Shown here one piece after another: positions 35,428 to 44,373 of a stretch of 64,000 nt of DNA. A program made the translations under genes and the position numbers. How positions within the stretch are numbered: the first letter of the stretch is position 1; every line of letters begins with the position of its first letter. The stretch covers positions 1 through 64,000 of the forward strand of contig JAGQWR010000091.1 of the NCBI GenBank assembly GCA_020437105.1, written 5' to 3'. The stretch is from Saprospiraceae bacterium. GTDB taxonomy: Bacteria; Bacteroidota; Bacteroidia; Chitinophagales; Saprospiraceae. Under the pieces are notes generated by a model. It saw only the letters and a list, made by a program, of their open reading frames with translations. It searched no databases and had not been told where the DNA came from.

Positions 35428-36351
35428 ATGCGTATTGTTTTTATGGGAACACCAGATTTTGCCGTTCCTGCACTGGCCACACTTGTCGAAAACGGGTACG
35501 ATGTTGTAGGGGTAATTACTGCAACAGATAAATTCGGCGGACGTGGAAAAAACAAGCTGATTGAATCGGCTGTCAAAAAATATGCCCGCGAAAAAAACTT
35601 GCGTATCCTGCAACCAGAGAAGCTAAAAGCGCCTGACTTTTTACAAGAACTCCAATCACTTAAAGCCGACCTTCAGGTGGTGGTTGCTTTTCGGATGTTG
35701 CCGGAAGTTGTTTGGAATATGCCACCGATTGGTACTATAAATCTCCATGCCTCCCTGCTCCCAAAATACCGGGGAGCAGCACCCATAAACTGGGCCATCA
35801 TGGAAGGTGAAACAGAAACCGGTGTTACAACATTCTTTTTGCAACATGAAATTGATACCGGAGATTTACTCTTACAGGAATCGCTGCCTATTTATCCGAA
35901 TGAAACAGCAGGTGAATTGCATGACAGGCTCATGCAACTCGGAGCCGAAACAGTTTTAAAAAGTGTTCGTCTGATTGAAAATGGCACCTATTCGCTTCAG
36001 CCTCAAGATGATAAGCTGGTTTGCAAAGCACCAAAGATCTTCCGGGAGGACTGTGAGATCAATTTCCAACAATCCAGCCAGCAGGTATATAACTTTATTC
36101 GAGGACTTAGCCCCTACCCGACAGCCTGGACCGAGGTGGAAGGGTTACAAATGAAAATCTACCAGGCAGCAATTCATGCGGCAGATTCGGGTAAGCCTCC
36201 GGGGCAGCTTATTTCAGACAATAAAGAGTATCTTAGATTTGCCACAACTGATGGCCAATTAGATGTTTTAGAATTACAATTGGAAGGAAGAAAACGAATG
36301 AACACCAAAGCTTTTTTGAACGGCTATCAGCTAAAAAATATTGAACCATGA
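35428..36351 (+). CDS. fmt: Methionyl-tRNA formyltransferase
   Basis: 307 residues. MRIVFMGTPDFAVPALATLVENGYDVVGVIT, then the catalytic INLHASLLPKYRGAAPINWAIMEGETETGVTTFFLQHEIDTGDLLLQ, containing the Asn-His-Asp set and SLLPKYRGxxP loop. The C-terminal tRNA-binding beta domain starts near 205. It formylates Met-tRNAi using 10-formyl-tetrahydrofolate. It is the first gene of a plus-strand run; its stop overlaps the next ATG by 4 bp. Confidence 0.95.
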   Translation: MRIVFMGTPDFAVPALATLVENGYDVVGVITATDKFGGRGKNKLIESAVKKYAREKNLRILQPEKLKAPDFLQELQSLKADLQVVVAFRMLPEVVWNMPPIGTINLHASLLPKYRGAAPINWAIMEGETETGVTTFFLQHEIDTGDLLLQESLPIYPNETAGELHDRLMQLGAETVLKSVRLIENGTYSLQPQDDKLVCKAPKIFREDCEINFQQSSQQVYNFIRGLSPYPTAWTEVEGLQMKIYQAAIHAADSGKPPGQLISDNKEYLRFATTDGQLDVLELQLEGRKRMNTKAFLNGYQLKNIEP

Positions 36352-37649
36352 AAAAACTTGCACTGCATTGGAAGATACTTATTGGCATGGCTGGAGGAGC
36401 CCTGTTTGGTTTAGTGGCTGCCAAATTTGGTATGAATAAATTTGTGGTTGACTGGATAGCACCCTTCGGCACTATATTCGTCAATAGCCTGAAACTGATA
36501 GCGGTGCCCCTGATCATCGCATCCCTTATCAAGGGCGTTTCCGACTTGGAGGATATTTCCAAGCTCTCCAAAATGGGTGGAAAAACCTTAAGTTTTTATT
36601 TGCTCTCTACGGTTTTGGCTGTTTCACTTGGTCTATTATTGGTAAATATTGTAAAACCCGGAAACCTAATCAAAGAAGAAACAAGGATCGAGCTTCTGGA
36701 AGCTTATAGCGGAGATGCCCAAAGCAAAATCGAACAAGCTGGAGCGGCCAAAGATCAGGGCCCCTTGCAGGCGCTGGTTGATTTAGTGCCATCCAATATT
36801 TTTGCTGCAACGGCTGATAATAAAAACATGCTCCAGGTCATTTTCTTCGTTATCTTTTTTGGGATTGGCTTAATCCTTATCCCGGAAGAAAAACGAAGAC
36901 CGGTCAAAAATTTCTTTGACAGTTTAAATGAGGTCATACTCAAATTAATAGATCTCATCATGTTAGCAGCTCCAATTGGTGTGTTTGCTCTGCTGGCCAA
37001 ATTGATCGTGGAGTCTCCCAGTGGGGATATCTTTCTGGCTCTGTTAGGGTACGGAGCAACTGTAATTGCCGGATTAGCCATTTTAATATTTGGTGTGTAT
37101 CCTTTGGTTGTAAAATTGTTTACCGGCAAAGGTTATGGCTTTTTCTTCAAGGGTATTGCTCCGGCGCAATTATTGGCATTTTCTACCAGCTCGAGTGCAG
37201 CAACCCTGCCGGTTACCATGGAGCGCGTCGAAGAACATCTCGGGGTAGATGAAGAGGTAGCGAGTTTCGTCCTTCCAATTGGTGCGACCATCAATATGGA
37301 TGGCACGAGTTTATACCAGGCAGTTGCGGCTGTCTTCATTGCTCAGGCTTTTAATATAGATCTTTCGCTTTATGCGCAGTTGGGCATTATTATTACGGCG
37401 ACGCTGGCCTCAATTGGTTCTGCTGCGGTCCCCAGTGCCGGCTTGGTGATGCTTGTTATTGTGTTGGGCCAGGCAGGTATTCCGGAAGCAGGATTAGCCC
37501 TTATTTTCGCTATTGACCGTCCCTTGGATATGTGCAGAACAGTCGTTAATGTGACAGGCGATGCCACTGTAGCAATGATCGTTGCCAAAAGCGAAAACAA
37601 ATTGGGAGATCCAGCTGTAAAAGAATGGGACGATAATTATTCAAAGTAG
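36348..37649 (+). CDS. Dicarboxylate/amino acid:cation symporter (GltP/DAACS family)
   Basis: 433 residues with eight membrane helices and two re-entrant loops. Hallmarks: FSTSSSAATLPVTM (serine-rich HP1), INMDGTSLYQA (NMDGT), VPSAGLVML (HP2), and DRPLDMCRTVVNVTGDA (substrate and cation site). The Arg in DMCRT suggests an acidic substrate: glutamate, aspartate or C4-dicarboxylate. Translationally coupled to fmt by a 4-bp overlap. Confidence 0.92.
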   Translation: MKKLALHWKILIGMAGGALFGLVAAKFGMNKFVVDWIAPFGTIFVNSLKLIAVPLIIASLIKGVSDLEDISKLSKMGGKTLSFYLLSTVLAVSLGLLLVNIVKPGNLIKEETRIELLEAYSGDAQSKIEQAGAAKDQGPLQALVDLVPSNIFAATADNKNMLQVIFFVIFFGIGLILIPEEKRRPVKNFFDSLNEVILKLIDLIMLAAPIGVFALLAKLIVESPSGDIFLALLGYGATVIAGLAILIFGVYPLVVKLFTGKGYGFFFKGIAPAQLLAFSTSSSAATLPVTMERVEEHLGVDEEVASFVLPIGATINMDGTSLYQAVAAVFIAQAFNIDLSLYAQLGIIITATLASIGSAAVPSAGLVMLVIVLGQAGIPEAGLALIFAIDRPLDMCRTVVNVTGDATVAMIVAKSENKLGDPAVKEWDDNYSK

Positions 37650-37658
37650 AAATTCGGC

Positions 37659-38978
37659 ATGGCATTTAAATCAATTTTCTATTCTTTTCTATTATTCGTA
37701 CTATCTCTAAATGGCTGTGTGGTAGTAGAAAATTCTTATGAAGCACTCCCTCCCGGAATATGGAGAGGCGTATTGCAATTAGACCCTTTATCTTTTGTGC
37801 CACCCGAAAAAGCAGGGGGATCAATCGTTTCCCAGGAAGGGTATCGGAAGGAAATGCCAAAGGGCTCCCTACCCTTTCAGTTTGAAGTTATTTATGATAA
37901 TGAGAAAGAATTCCATATTGAATTAATCAATGGATCGGAGCGTATTACGGTGCCTGATATTGGATTTGGCCGCAATATTCGTACTGCAATAGATACCGTA
38001 TATATTGATTTTCCGGTGTATGATTCCTATATACAGGCCCAATTCCGGGAAAATATATTAGATGGTTATTGGGTGGTGCGATACAAAGAAGATTATAAAA
38101 TTCCTTTTGTTGCCCAATATGGCGAACCAAACCGCTATACCGACCAAATTGAAACGCCTGCTACAGATCTCAGCGGCAAATGGGAAGTAGTCTTTTCTCC
38201 GGAAGAGGATCCCTACCCTGCTATCGGAGAATTTCAGCAAACCGGAAATAAACTAACCGGAACCTTTCTTACTGAAACTGGTGACTACAGATATCTGGAA
38301 GGCACCATTCAGGATGATTGGTTTTCGCTATCCGTTTTTGATGGCGCGCATGCCTTTTTGTTTGAAGGTAAAGTACTTTCAGATGATCAGATTATTGGAA
38401 GTTTCCGCTCTGGAAAACACTATCAAACAACCTGGTCCGGAAGCCGGAACCCAAATGCCACATTAGCAGATCCGGATTCACTAACTTTCCTCAAACCGGA
38501 AGCGGGGCCCTTTACTTTTAGTTTTCCAGATGCCAATGGTCAGGTTGTCAGCCTAACGGATCGGGAATTTGACGGGAAGTATAAAATCGTTCAAATTCTG
38601 GGTACCTGGTGTCCGAATTGTCGTGATGAAACCCTTTTCCTGAAGTCTTATTTGGAAGAACATCCTCAAAAGGATCTGGCAGTTATCGGACTTGCTTTTG
38701 AGCGGTATCAGGATCCTACTCTGGCACGAGCTGCCATTGCCAGGTATCAGGAAAAATTAGATTTGCCTTATCCGGTTTTACACGCCGGAAATTCAAATAA
38801 GGAAGAGGCAGCATTGGCCTTGCCTATGCTAAATCATATCCTCTCTTTTCCAACGCTTATATTTTTGAATAGAACAAATGAAGTCCTTCGAATTCACACC
38901 GGTTTTTCTGGTCCGGCTACCAGTGCTTATGCTGATTTTGTAGCCGATTTTGAAGCATTTCTGGATGAATTAGAATAG
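37659..38978 (+). CDS. Lipoprotein with C-terminal TlpA/ResA-like thioredoxin domain
   Basis: 439 residues, lipobox LNGC (Cys20). The N-terminal 280 residues are beta-rich and repeat the theme W.G.L.l....L.G.f, possibly two lipocalin-like or DUF4369-like units. Residues about 285-439 form a thioredoxin fold with active site GTWCPNCRDE (CxxC) and the cis-Pro in SFPTLIF. TlpA-type proteins reduce or shuffle disulfides in the periplasm, including in cytochrome maturation. In Bacteroidota they are often anchored lipoproteins. 9 bp after the symporter gene. Confidence 0.85.
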   Translation: MAFKSIFYSFLLFVLSLNGCVVVENSYEALPPGIWRGVLQLDPLSFVPPEKAGGSIVSQEGYRKEMPKGSLPFQFEVIYDNEKEFHIELINGSERITVPDIGFGRNIRTAIDTVYIDFPVYDSYIQAQFRENILDGYWVVRYKEDYKIPFVAQYGEPNRYTDQIETPATDLSGKWEVVFSPEEDPYPAIGEFQQTGNKLTGTFLTETGDYRYLEGTIQDDWFSLSVFDGAHAFLFEGKVLSDDQIIGSFRSGKHYQTTWSGSRNPNATLADPDSLTFLKPEAGPFTFSFPDANGQVVSLTDREFDGKYKIVQILGTWCPNCRDETLFLKSYLEEHPQKDLAVIGLAFERYQDPTLARAAIARYQEKLDLPYPVLHAGNSNKEEAALALPMLNHILSFPTLIFLNRTNEVLRIHTGFSGPATSAYADFVADFEAFLDELE

Positions 38979-39001
38979 ACTTCATCTCCGAGAAAAAAGA
39001 C

Positions 39002-41362
39002 ATGATATCATCAAAAAATATCCAGGTACTCTTTCATAGAGCTCAAAAACATCAGGCACAGCAGATCGCTTCTGACCTGAGTGCCGTTTCATACCAGTTC
39101 ACCTTAATTAATGCAAGTGAACAAGAAGACTGGCCTGATCAAATTCAGTCCGATCAGCTTCTAATCTGGTTGATTAGCGACAACGCACTGAAGTCTGTTT
39201 CTGTAATGAAATCTGCCAGGCAGACGCTGGAAAGCAGGCATCCAAAAAAGGATCTATTGGTCGTTATTTCTCCGGGGTTGTATCCAGATAATGATTTGGA
39301 AATCATTACCGAAGTGCCTACCCTTTTTGACCGGATGAAGGATATTATTCCGTACATGAATTTTTGGCAGACAGAGTTCCTGGATATGGGAAAATGGAAG
39401 CGAAGCCTTCCTGAAGAAGATCAAGATGCCTTTGAGGTAAAGCTCGAAATTGTTCATGATATTTCTTCCAACATTGGCAAATTTCTGGGGGCGCTAAAAG
39501 ATGTGGAATATGAAAAATGGATGGATTTTGTAAACAATGAATATAAATCTGTTTTCAAACTGATGGGAAATCCGGATGGCTATAAGGAATTGGAGCTCCC
39601 TGCCAAAAGAGAACTGGCTAATTTAATCAACGCCTCCTCGGAAGAACTTATCCGGGAAAACGAGCCTAGCGAAGCCGTTCCCCCTGTTAATTTAGAAGAA
39701 ATTCCTGGCATGGATTTGCTTTCAAAAGCCAGTCACGGAGTACCTGAAACTGAACCAGAAGAGGTTGATGACATTGGTTCTATGCCTGAAACATCTTATC
39801 AGGATGATCCTATTGAATTAGAAGTTAATCACCCCGAAGAATCTATTGTACTTGAATCGATGGAAAAGGAAATTGAAAATTGGAGGCCCGATCTTCAAAT
39901 TGCAACCACTCAAATATTAGATGGTGCGATTGAGGAAGGCCTGGTCAGTCTAAAGAATATTATCACTAAGTATCCGGAGGCCGCAGAACCCCGGTTTAGA
40001 TATGCTTTATCTGTATTGGAGCACCAGGATGATGCAACCGAAGCTTATGCACAGTTGGAACAAGTCTGTCAAATTGATCCTGAGCATGTAAGTGCCTTCT
40101 TTTTATTGGGAGAATTAGCTGAATGGAAGGAAGATTATGACATGGCATTGGAAAACTATGAGAAAACGCTCGCGCTCGATAAAGATTATCCGGATATCCA
40201 GTACCGATTGGGGATGCTTGTTGCCAAGCATTTTCCGGAGGAACCCGGAAAAGCATTAAAGCTTCTGAAGAAGGCGCTGAAACTTGATCCGGACCGTGCA
40301 GATGCCCATTACCAGTTGGCCTTGTTATACCAGGAACGGATATTCAAGGCAAAAAAAGCCAAAAAGCATTTTCAAAAAACATTGGAATTCCTTCCGGAAC
40401 ATCCTTTTGCTAATTACGACCTGGCCTTAATCGCTCATCAGAATGGTCAGCTCGCTGATGCCAGAGGCTATTATTTGCAGGCTATCAGAATTAATCCGGA
40501 ATTAAAAACCAGTGAAAATGAAGAAGCTTTTCGGATTTCCAAAAAAGCACCTGCACCTATCCCTGAAAGTCCAATGGATACACCTCTTGTAATGATCACC
40601 GGTGCAAGCTCCGGAATTGGGAAGGCAACAGCCAAACTATTTGCCGAAAAAGGATACCGCCTTATCCTTACCGGGAGGCGTAAACAGCGTTTATTAAAGC
40701 TTCAGGAAAAACTGGAAAAAGAATTTACGGAGGGAAATTACCTGAGTCTCGATTTTGATGTTCGTGATCCAAAGGCCATTGAAGCCGCATTTAAGTCCTT
40801 AAATGGCAGTTGGAAAAAAGTGGATATTCTGATTAATAATGCCGGATTAGCGATGGGGTTTTCTCCCATCCACTCTGGTGAAATGGACCATTGGAATACC
40901 ATGATCGATACCAATATTAAAGGGCTGCTGTATATCACCAGAGCGGTTACTCCCGGGATGGTTAAACGGAAACAGGGACAGATTATCAATATTTGCAGCA
41001 CTGCCGGAAAGGAAGTCTATCCTAATGGCAATGTATATAGTGCTACCAAATTTGCGGTGGATGCACTTACCAAATCCATGCGCTTAGACCTCTACAAATA
41101 TGGTATTCGGGTGGGTCAGGTATCTCCGGGACATGTTGAGGAAACCGAGTTTGCACTTGTTCGTTTTGAAGGGGACAAAGAAAGGGCAGCCATATATGAG
41201 GATTTTCTTCCCTTAAAATCATCAGATGTAGCCAATGCTATCCTGTTTATGGTAACGCAGCCCCCATATGTAAATATCCAGGATATTTTAATGATGGGCA
41301 CCCAACAAGCCGGGTCTAATTTTATTGACCGCAGCGGACGTTCCGATAAATCAGGCAAATAA
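39002..41362 (+). CDS. TIR-like/TPR/short-chain dehydrogenase fusion protein
   Basis: 786 residues. Residues 1-120 look like a TIR-type alpha/beta domain (IQVLFHRAQKHQAQQIASDL..., DQLLIWLISDNALKS..., LLVVISPGLYPDND), but without the catalytic Glu in the usual WCxxE position. Residues 120-290 are helical and then acidic linker. Residues 295-505 hold about five TPRs. Residues 526-775 are a complete classical SDR: TGASSGIG 533-540, NNAG 612-615, Ser666, Tyr679 and Lys683 (YSATK). The SDR part resembles YdfG-like 3-hydroxy acid dehydrogenases. TIR-like is an inference from pattern; the TPR and SDR are clear. Last gene of the fmt run, 23 bp after the TlpA-like gene, overlapping the convergent thioesterase by 12 bp. 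Confidence 0.85.
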   Translation: MISSKNIQVLFHRAQKHQAQQIASDLSAVSYQFTLINASEQEDWPDQIQSDQLLIWLISDNALKSVSVMKSARQTLESRHPKKDLLVVISPGLYPDNDLEIITEVPTLFDRMKDIIPYMNFWQTEFLDMGKWKRSLPEEDQDAFEVKLEIVHDISSNIGKFLGALKDVEYEKWMDFVNNEYKSVFKLMGNPDGYKELELPAKRELANLINASSEELIRENEPSEAVPPVNLEEIPGMDLLSKASHGVPETEPEEVDDIGSMPETSYQDDPIELEVNHPEESIVLESMEKEIENWRPDLQIATTQILDGAIEEGLVSLKNIITKYPEAAEPRFRYALSVLEHQDDATEAYAQLEQVCQIDPEHVSAFFLLGELAEWKEDYDMALENYEKTLALDKDYPDIQYRLGMLVAKHFPEEPGKALKLLKKALKLDPDRADAHYQLALLYQERIFKAKKAKKHFQKTLEFLPEHPFANYDLALIAHQNGQLADARGYYLQAIRINPELKTSENEEAFRISKKAPAPIPESPMDTPLVMITGASSGIGKATAKLFAEKGYRLILTGRRKQRLLKLQEKLEKEFTEGNYLSLDFDVRDPKAIEAAFKSLNGSWKKVDILINNAGLAMGFSPIHSGEMDHWNTMIDTNIKGLLYITRAVTPGMVKRKQGQIINICSTAGKEVYPNGNVYSATKFAVDALTKSMRLDLYKYGIRVGQVSPGHVEETEFALVRFEGDKERAAIYEDFLPLKSSDVANAILFMVTQPPYVNIQDILMMGTQQAGSNFIDRSGRSDKSGK

Positions 41363-41866
41363 GGTTCGAATTTCCCCTGCATCCTTTGGGTTCATTCGGC
41401 CACTTAAAATCAATCGCAGCTCTCGTCTGCGGAGTGCTCCATCATGCATTTCCTGCTCATCTTTAGTAAGCGGAATAACAGGTGGTACCGGACAGGGTTG
41501 TAATTTTTCATCTACGCCTACAAACGTAAAGTAGGCATCATTACAACGCCTCGCATCTCCTCCTTTAATAGAATCTGCAAAGACTTCAACATAAACCTCA
41601 ACAGAGGTAGAAAATGCCCTGGTAACCCGGGCATTTATCGTAATAACATCTCCTAATGGGATAGGTCTTTGGAAGGAGACATGATCCACCGATGCTGTGA
41701 CTACATACGACTCACAATGTCTGCCTGCACAGATTCCGGCAGCAATATCCATCCATCGCATCAAATTCCCTCCCATGAGGTTGTGCAGGGGGTTGGTATC
41801 ATTGGGCATAACCATCTCAGACATGATGGTAGCAGATTCACTAATTTTCTTTCCTTTCCGTTTCAT
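41351..41866 (-). CDS. Acyl-CoA thioesterase, BFIT/BACH hotdog family
   Basis: 171 residues, one hotdog domain: SEMVMPNDTNPLHNLMGGNLMRWMDIAAGICAGRHCESYVVTASVDHVSFQRPIPLGDVITINARV. The pattern P.D.N..G..fGG.lm.wmD...g..A..h.....vTa..d.v.F..Pi..Gd is diagnostic for YciA/BACH acyl-CoA hydrolases; Asn24-Asp40-type residues are present. It releases free fatty acid from acyl-CoA. Cytoplasmic. 2 bp downstream of the conserved small protein, in an operon with lipB. Confidence 0.92.
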   Translation of the reverse strand: MKRKGKKISESATIMSEMVMPNDTNPLHNLMGGNLMRWMDIAAGICAGRHCESYVVTASVDHVSFQRPIPLGDVITINARVTRAFSTSVEVYVEVFADSIKGGDARRCNDAYFTFVGVDEKLQPCPVPPVIPLTKDEQEMHDGALRRRELRLILSGRMNPKDAGEIRTLFA

Positions 41867-41868
41867 AT

Positions 41869-42267
41869 TTATCTAATCATAACCCCCTTTTGATCCAAAT
41901 AGGGAATGGCTGTAAAGTATTGCGCTTCGACGCTTCCCTTTACAAAAATGAATTTCTTATCGTACATAAATCCTTCATGCGTAAAACTGATCCAATACTC
42001 ATTGGTAAGCTCAAAGAGCTGCTCCATAATGGGTTCGATCATGACAGCCTGATTCGGACCAATTTCTTCAAAAAAGTGCCGGAGGATGGTGGTCGTTTTT
42101 TCCTCTCCATTCAATTCTCCGTACCCTCTGGAGTTTATCAACACATTCTGGATAGCTTTTCCCTTCATATTGATAATATAAGAATTCCAAACATCTGCAG
42201 TTTCTGCTCCGGGAGCTATTGCGATGGCAATATCCTCTACTTTAATAATGGGGATGTCTTTTTTCAT
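41869..42267 (-). CDS. Conserved Bacteroidota protein of unknown function, lipB-linked
   Basis: 132 residues, soluble, no signal. I recognise a conserved Bacteroidota protein (start KKDIPIIKVEDIAIAIAP, then WNSYIINMKGKAIQNVLINSRGYGELNGE, TTTLRHFFEEIGP-like, end MYDKKFIFVKGSVEAQYFTAIPYLDQKGVMIR) without a known role. Beta-rich in both halves, possibly an immunoglobulin-like or beta-sandwich fold. Its start overlaps the lipB stop by 4 bp and its stop is 2 bp before the thioesterase, so the three are translated together. Confidence 0.85.
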   Translation of the reverse strand: MKKDIPIIKVEDIAIAIAPGAETADVWNSYIINMKGKAIQNVLINSRGYGELNGEEKTTTILRHFFEEIGPNQAVMIEPIMEQLFELTNEYWISFTHEGFMYDKKFIFVKGSVEAQYFTAIPYLDQKGVMIR

Positions 42268-42962
42268 AATCCTAGATATTCAAATCCAAAAAGCTCCTTG
42301 AAATAATATTTGAGGTGCGATTTCACCTCTTGCAAGTCCAGCGTCCTGTTTAATTCTACCTCCATACTTGTCAGGCTTTTATCGCTATCAGATATTCCAC
42401 AAGGAATAATATAATTAAAGTAGGACATATCTGTATTGACATTCAGAGCAAATCCATGCATACTGACCCAACGGCTCATATGAACCCCTATAGCACAAAT
42501 TTTACGATTTGGATTTTTAAGCCATACACCGGTATATCCATCTATTCTTGTTCCTTCCAAACCATATTCTTTCAACATTTGGATAACGATTTCCTCTATC
42601 ATCCGAACATAGCGATGCACATCCCTATAGAAACCTTCCAAGTCAAAAATTGGGTATCCAACCACCTGACCAGGTCCGTGAAACGTAATATCACCTCCCC
42701 TGTTTATCGGGTAAAAAGCAATTTCTTTTTCCGCAAGTTCGGCCTCCGATAGTAATAGATTATCCATGCTTCCACTCTTTCCGAGCGTATAGACTGGCAT
42801 ATGCTCACAAAACAATAAGTGATGAAGTCTTGGCAATTCTTTGTCCGGTTCCTGGTTAATCCGCTGCTTTTGGGCAATAGCCTCCCGAAGGAGCTGCCCT
42901 TGCAAATCCCAGGATTGCTGGTAGTCAGCCATTCCCAGATCTATATATTTTACGCGTTCCAT
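42264..42962 (-). CDS. lipB: Lipoyl(octanoyl) transferase
   Basis: 232 residues from the ATG at 42962 (MERVKYIDLG); a longer frame to 43019 adds 19 atypical residues and runs over a -7 box. LYTLGKS-like VYTLGKSG, NRGGDITFHGPGQVVGYPIFDL, RKICAIGVHMSRWVSMHGFALNVNTDM and YIIPCGI contain the catalytic Lys (RKICAIG) and Cys (PCG). It moves octanoyl from ACP to the lipoyl domains of E2 and GcvH proteins, so it supplies the cofactor that lpdA in this window acts on. Head of the operon lipB, conserved protein, thioesterase. Confidence 0.94.
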   Translation of the reverse strand: MERVKYIDLGMADYQQSWDLQGQLLREAIAQKQRINQEPDKELPRLHHLLFCEHMPVYTLGKSGSMDNLLLSEAELAEKEIAFYPINRGGDITFHGPGQVVGYPIFDLEGFYRDVHRYVRMIEEIVIQMLKEYGLEGTRIDGYTGVWLKNPNRKICAIGVHMSRWVSMHGFALNVNTDMSYFNYIIPCGISDSDKSLTSMEVELNRTLDLQEVKSHLKYYFKELFGFEYLGL

Positions 42963-42972
42963 AAATGAGCAG

Positions 42973-42980
42973 CAAAGGTA
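42973..42980 (-). promoter_or_regulatory. -7 box (TACCTTTG) directly upstream of lipB
   Basis: A full TAnnTTTG match on the minus strand only 10 bases before the ATG at 42962, implying a very short leader if used. It lies within the longer lipB frame, so it favours the shorter start. Confidence 0.35.
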
Positions 42981-43026
42981 ATCAAGTATGCTGAAAAATG
43001 CTGGTTCTGCTTTTCCCATAAATAAA

Positions 43027-43053
43027 GAAGCCCGCCGGATGTCGGCGGGCTTC
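43027..43053 (-). terminator. Rho-independent terminator after the 43-kb lipoprotein gene
   Basis: An 11-bp perfect GC-rich stem (43027-43037 with 43043-43053, GAAGCCCGCCG) with a 5-base loop; minus-strand reading continues TTTATTTAT. It lies 25 bp after the lipoprotein stop at 43079 and isolates the lipB operon. Confidence 0.82.
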
Positions 43054-43078
43054 TATTTGTCCTTTTCAACTATAAATA

Positions 43079-44272
43079 TCAACTGGACCACCGGAAATTC
43101 CGGATAAAATCGCAGATGATTGGTCTGAGTCTGTCAGAGGCCTGGAGTATCAGATCACCATCACTTGGAAAAGGCAGCGCCTTGTTGTCCAGGATGTTTA
43201 AAACATCATCATTCAGAGCTCTTTTATCACCCCGGAAAATGGCGGAGGTGTTTTCAAATATTACTTCTGTTCCTATCCGCTGCATGTCAATCAGACTTCC
43301 TGTTCGATTGTTATAATATTCCAGACTTCCTTCTACCATGGCAGATTTGCTTTTATACACTTCTAATATGTCTGCCTGGACAGTAATCATTTTAGGGATA
43401 CGGATTTCCTGTCCTAATGAGTCCAGGATCGCATTTCCATCCCGATCCTTTTTTACCCGGTAGCCATCAGCCACTTCCTTCTCCAACTGATATTCATGCT
43501 GACGAACAAATTCGGGCTTTAGGCCAATATGATCTAACTGAACGATAACCGTGAAATCCAAAGGCACATCAGGAGATGGATTGGTATAATATTTACGCCA
43601 GGTTTCATTGAGTTCACCGGTAGATACCTGCAACAAATCTTGTGCAAATCGATCTGGCAAAAACATATTTGACCGATTCTCAAAGGAAATGGCGACATGC
43701 GTAATACCTAAATATCTGGCTTCTTCTTTGCGCTCCATTACATCCTTGTACTGCGGATTATAATACTGAGCATCATTGAATGAATGGTAAGCATCCTGGG
43801 CAGCCCCTTTATTTCCTTTTCGGGCAAGGACCAGCAATTCGCTGCCTCTGTTATAATAATAGGCAGTGGTTTTTTCGACAGCCTCCGGCCGGATTGCTTC
43901 AATTCGAATAAATTTGAAATCAGCCTGATAGCCATCGTAAGATGTAAGCGGGATCAGTGGGTCAACCAACTGCTGCCGATAGGCAATTTGATCAATGATT
44001 TTTAAAATGGACGGCCAAAGCTGTTCTCTTCCGTCGGCCTTCATTTCTTCAATTTGCCGAATACTGGATTTATTCGCTTTGTCGAATGCAAGCTCTAAAG
44101 CAAGCACATCGTCGGCTTTTTTCTTGTCCTTACCGGCAAGTTTATTGACTGCCCGTTGGATCGCTGCATCATAATCGCCTGATTCAGCCAATTTCTTAGG
44201 ACTGCTACAGGAAGCGATTCCTAATGAAAGGATCAGGGCCAGTATGATCGTAATGTTTTGATGGGTGTACAT
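43079..44272 (-). CDS. Lipoprotein of unknown function with N-terminal TPR-like repeat
   Basis: 397 residues, lipobox IASC (Cys22), then SSPKKLAESGDYDAAIQRAVNKLAGKDKKKADDVLALELAFDKAN, which reads as a TPR-like helical pair, and a second helical stretch near 150-185. The C-terminal half (about 190-397) is beta-rich with repeated ITVQADILEVYKSKSAMVEGSLEYYNN type strands. No family recognised. It could be an outer-membrane assembly or secretion lipoprotein. It is flanked by a terminator and stands as its own unit. Confidence 0.78.
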   Translation of the reverse strand: MYTHQNITIILALILSLGIASCSSPKKLAESGDYDAAIQRAVNKLAGKDKKKADDVLALELAFDKANKSSIRQIEEMKADGREQLWPSILKIIDQIAYRQQLVDPLIPLTSYDGYQADFKFIRIEAIRPEAVEKTTAYYYNRGSELLVLARKGNKGAAQDAYHSFNDAQYYNPQYKDVMERKEEARYLGITHVAISFENRSNMFLPDRFAQDLLQVSTGELNETWRKYYTNPSPDVPLDFTVIVQLDHIGLKPEFVRQHEYQLEKEVADGYRVKKDRDGNAILDSLGQEIRIPKMITVQADILEVYKSKSAMVEGSLEYYNNRTGSLIDMQRIGTEVIFENTSAIFRGDKRALNDDVLNILDNKALPFPSDGDLILQASDRLRPIICDFIRNFRWSS

Positions 44273-44373
44273 GGTGCTCTATTTTCTTAAAATGATTGCA
44301 CTAAAATAGGCGTCCCAACGAAAGTAAACCACTAAGGATTGGTTAAGGTCCAGGAAGGAATTGTTAATCTCTG

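Noticed and set aside
39002..41362. Frameshifted or merged genes read as one protein
   Set aside because: A single open frame of 786 codons has the linker, TPR and SDR in one phase without internal stop, and the acidic linker is a normal domain boundary.
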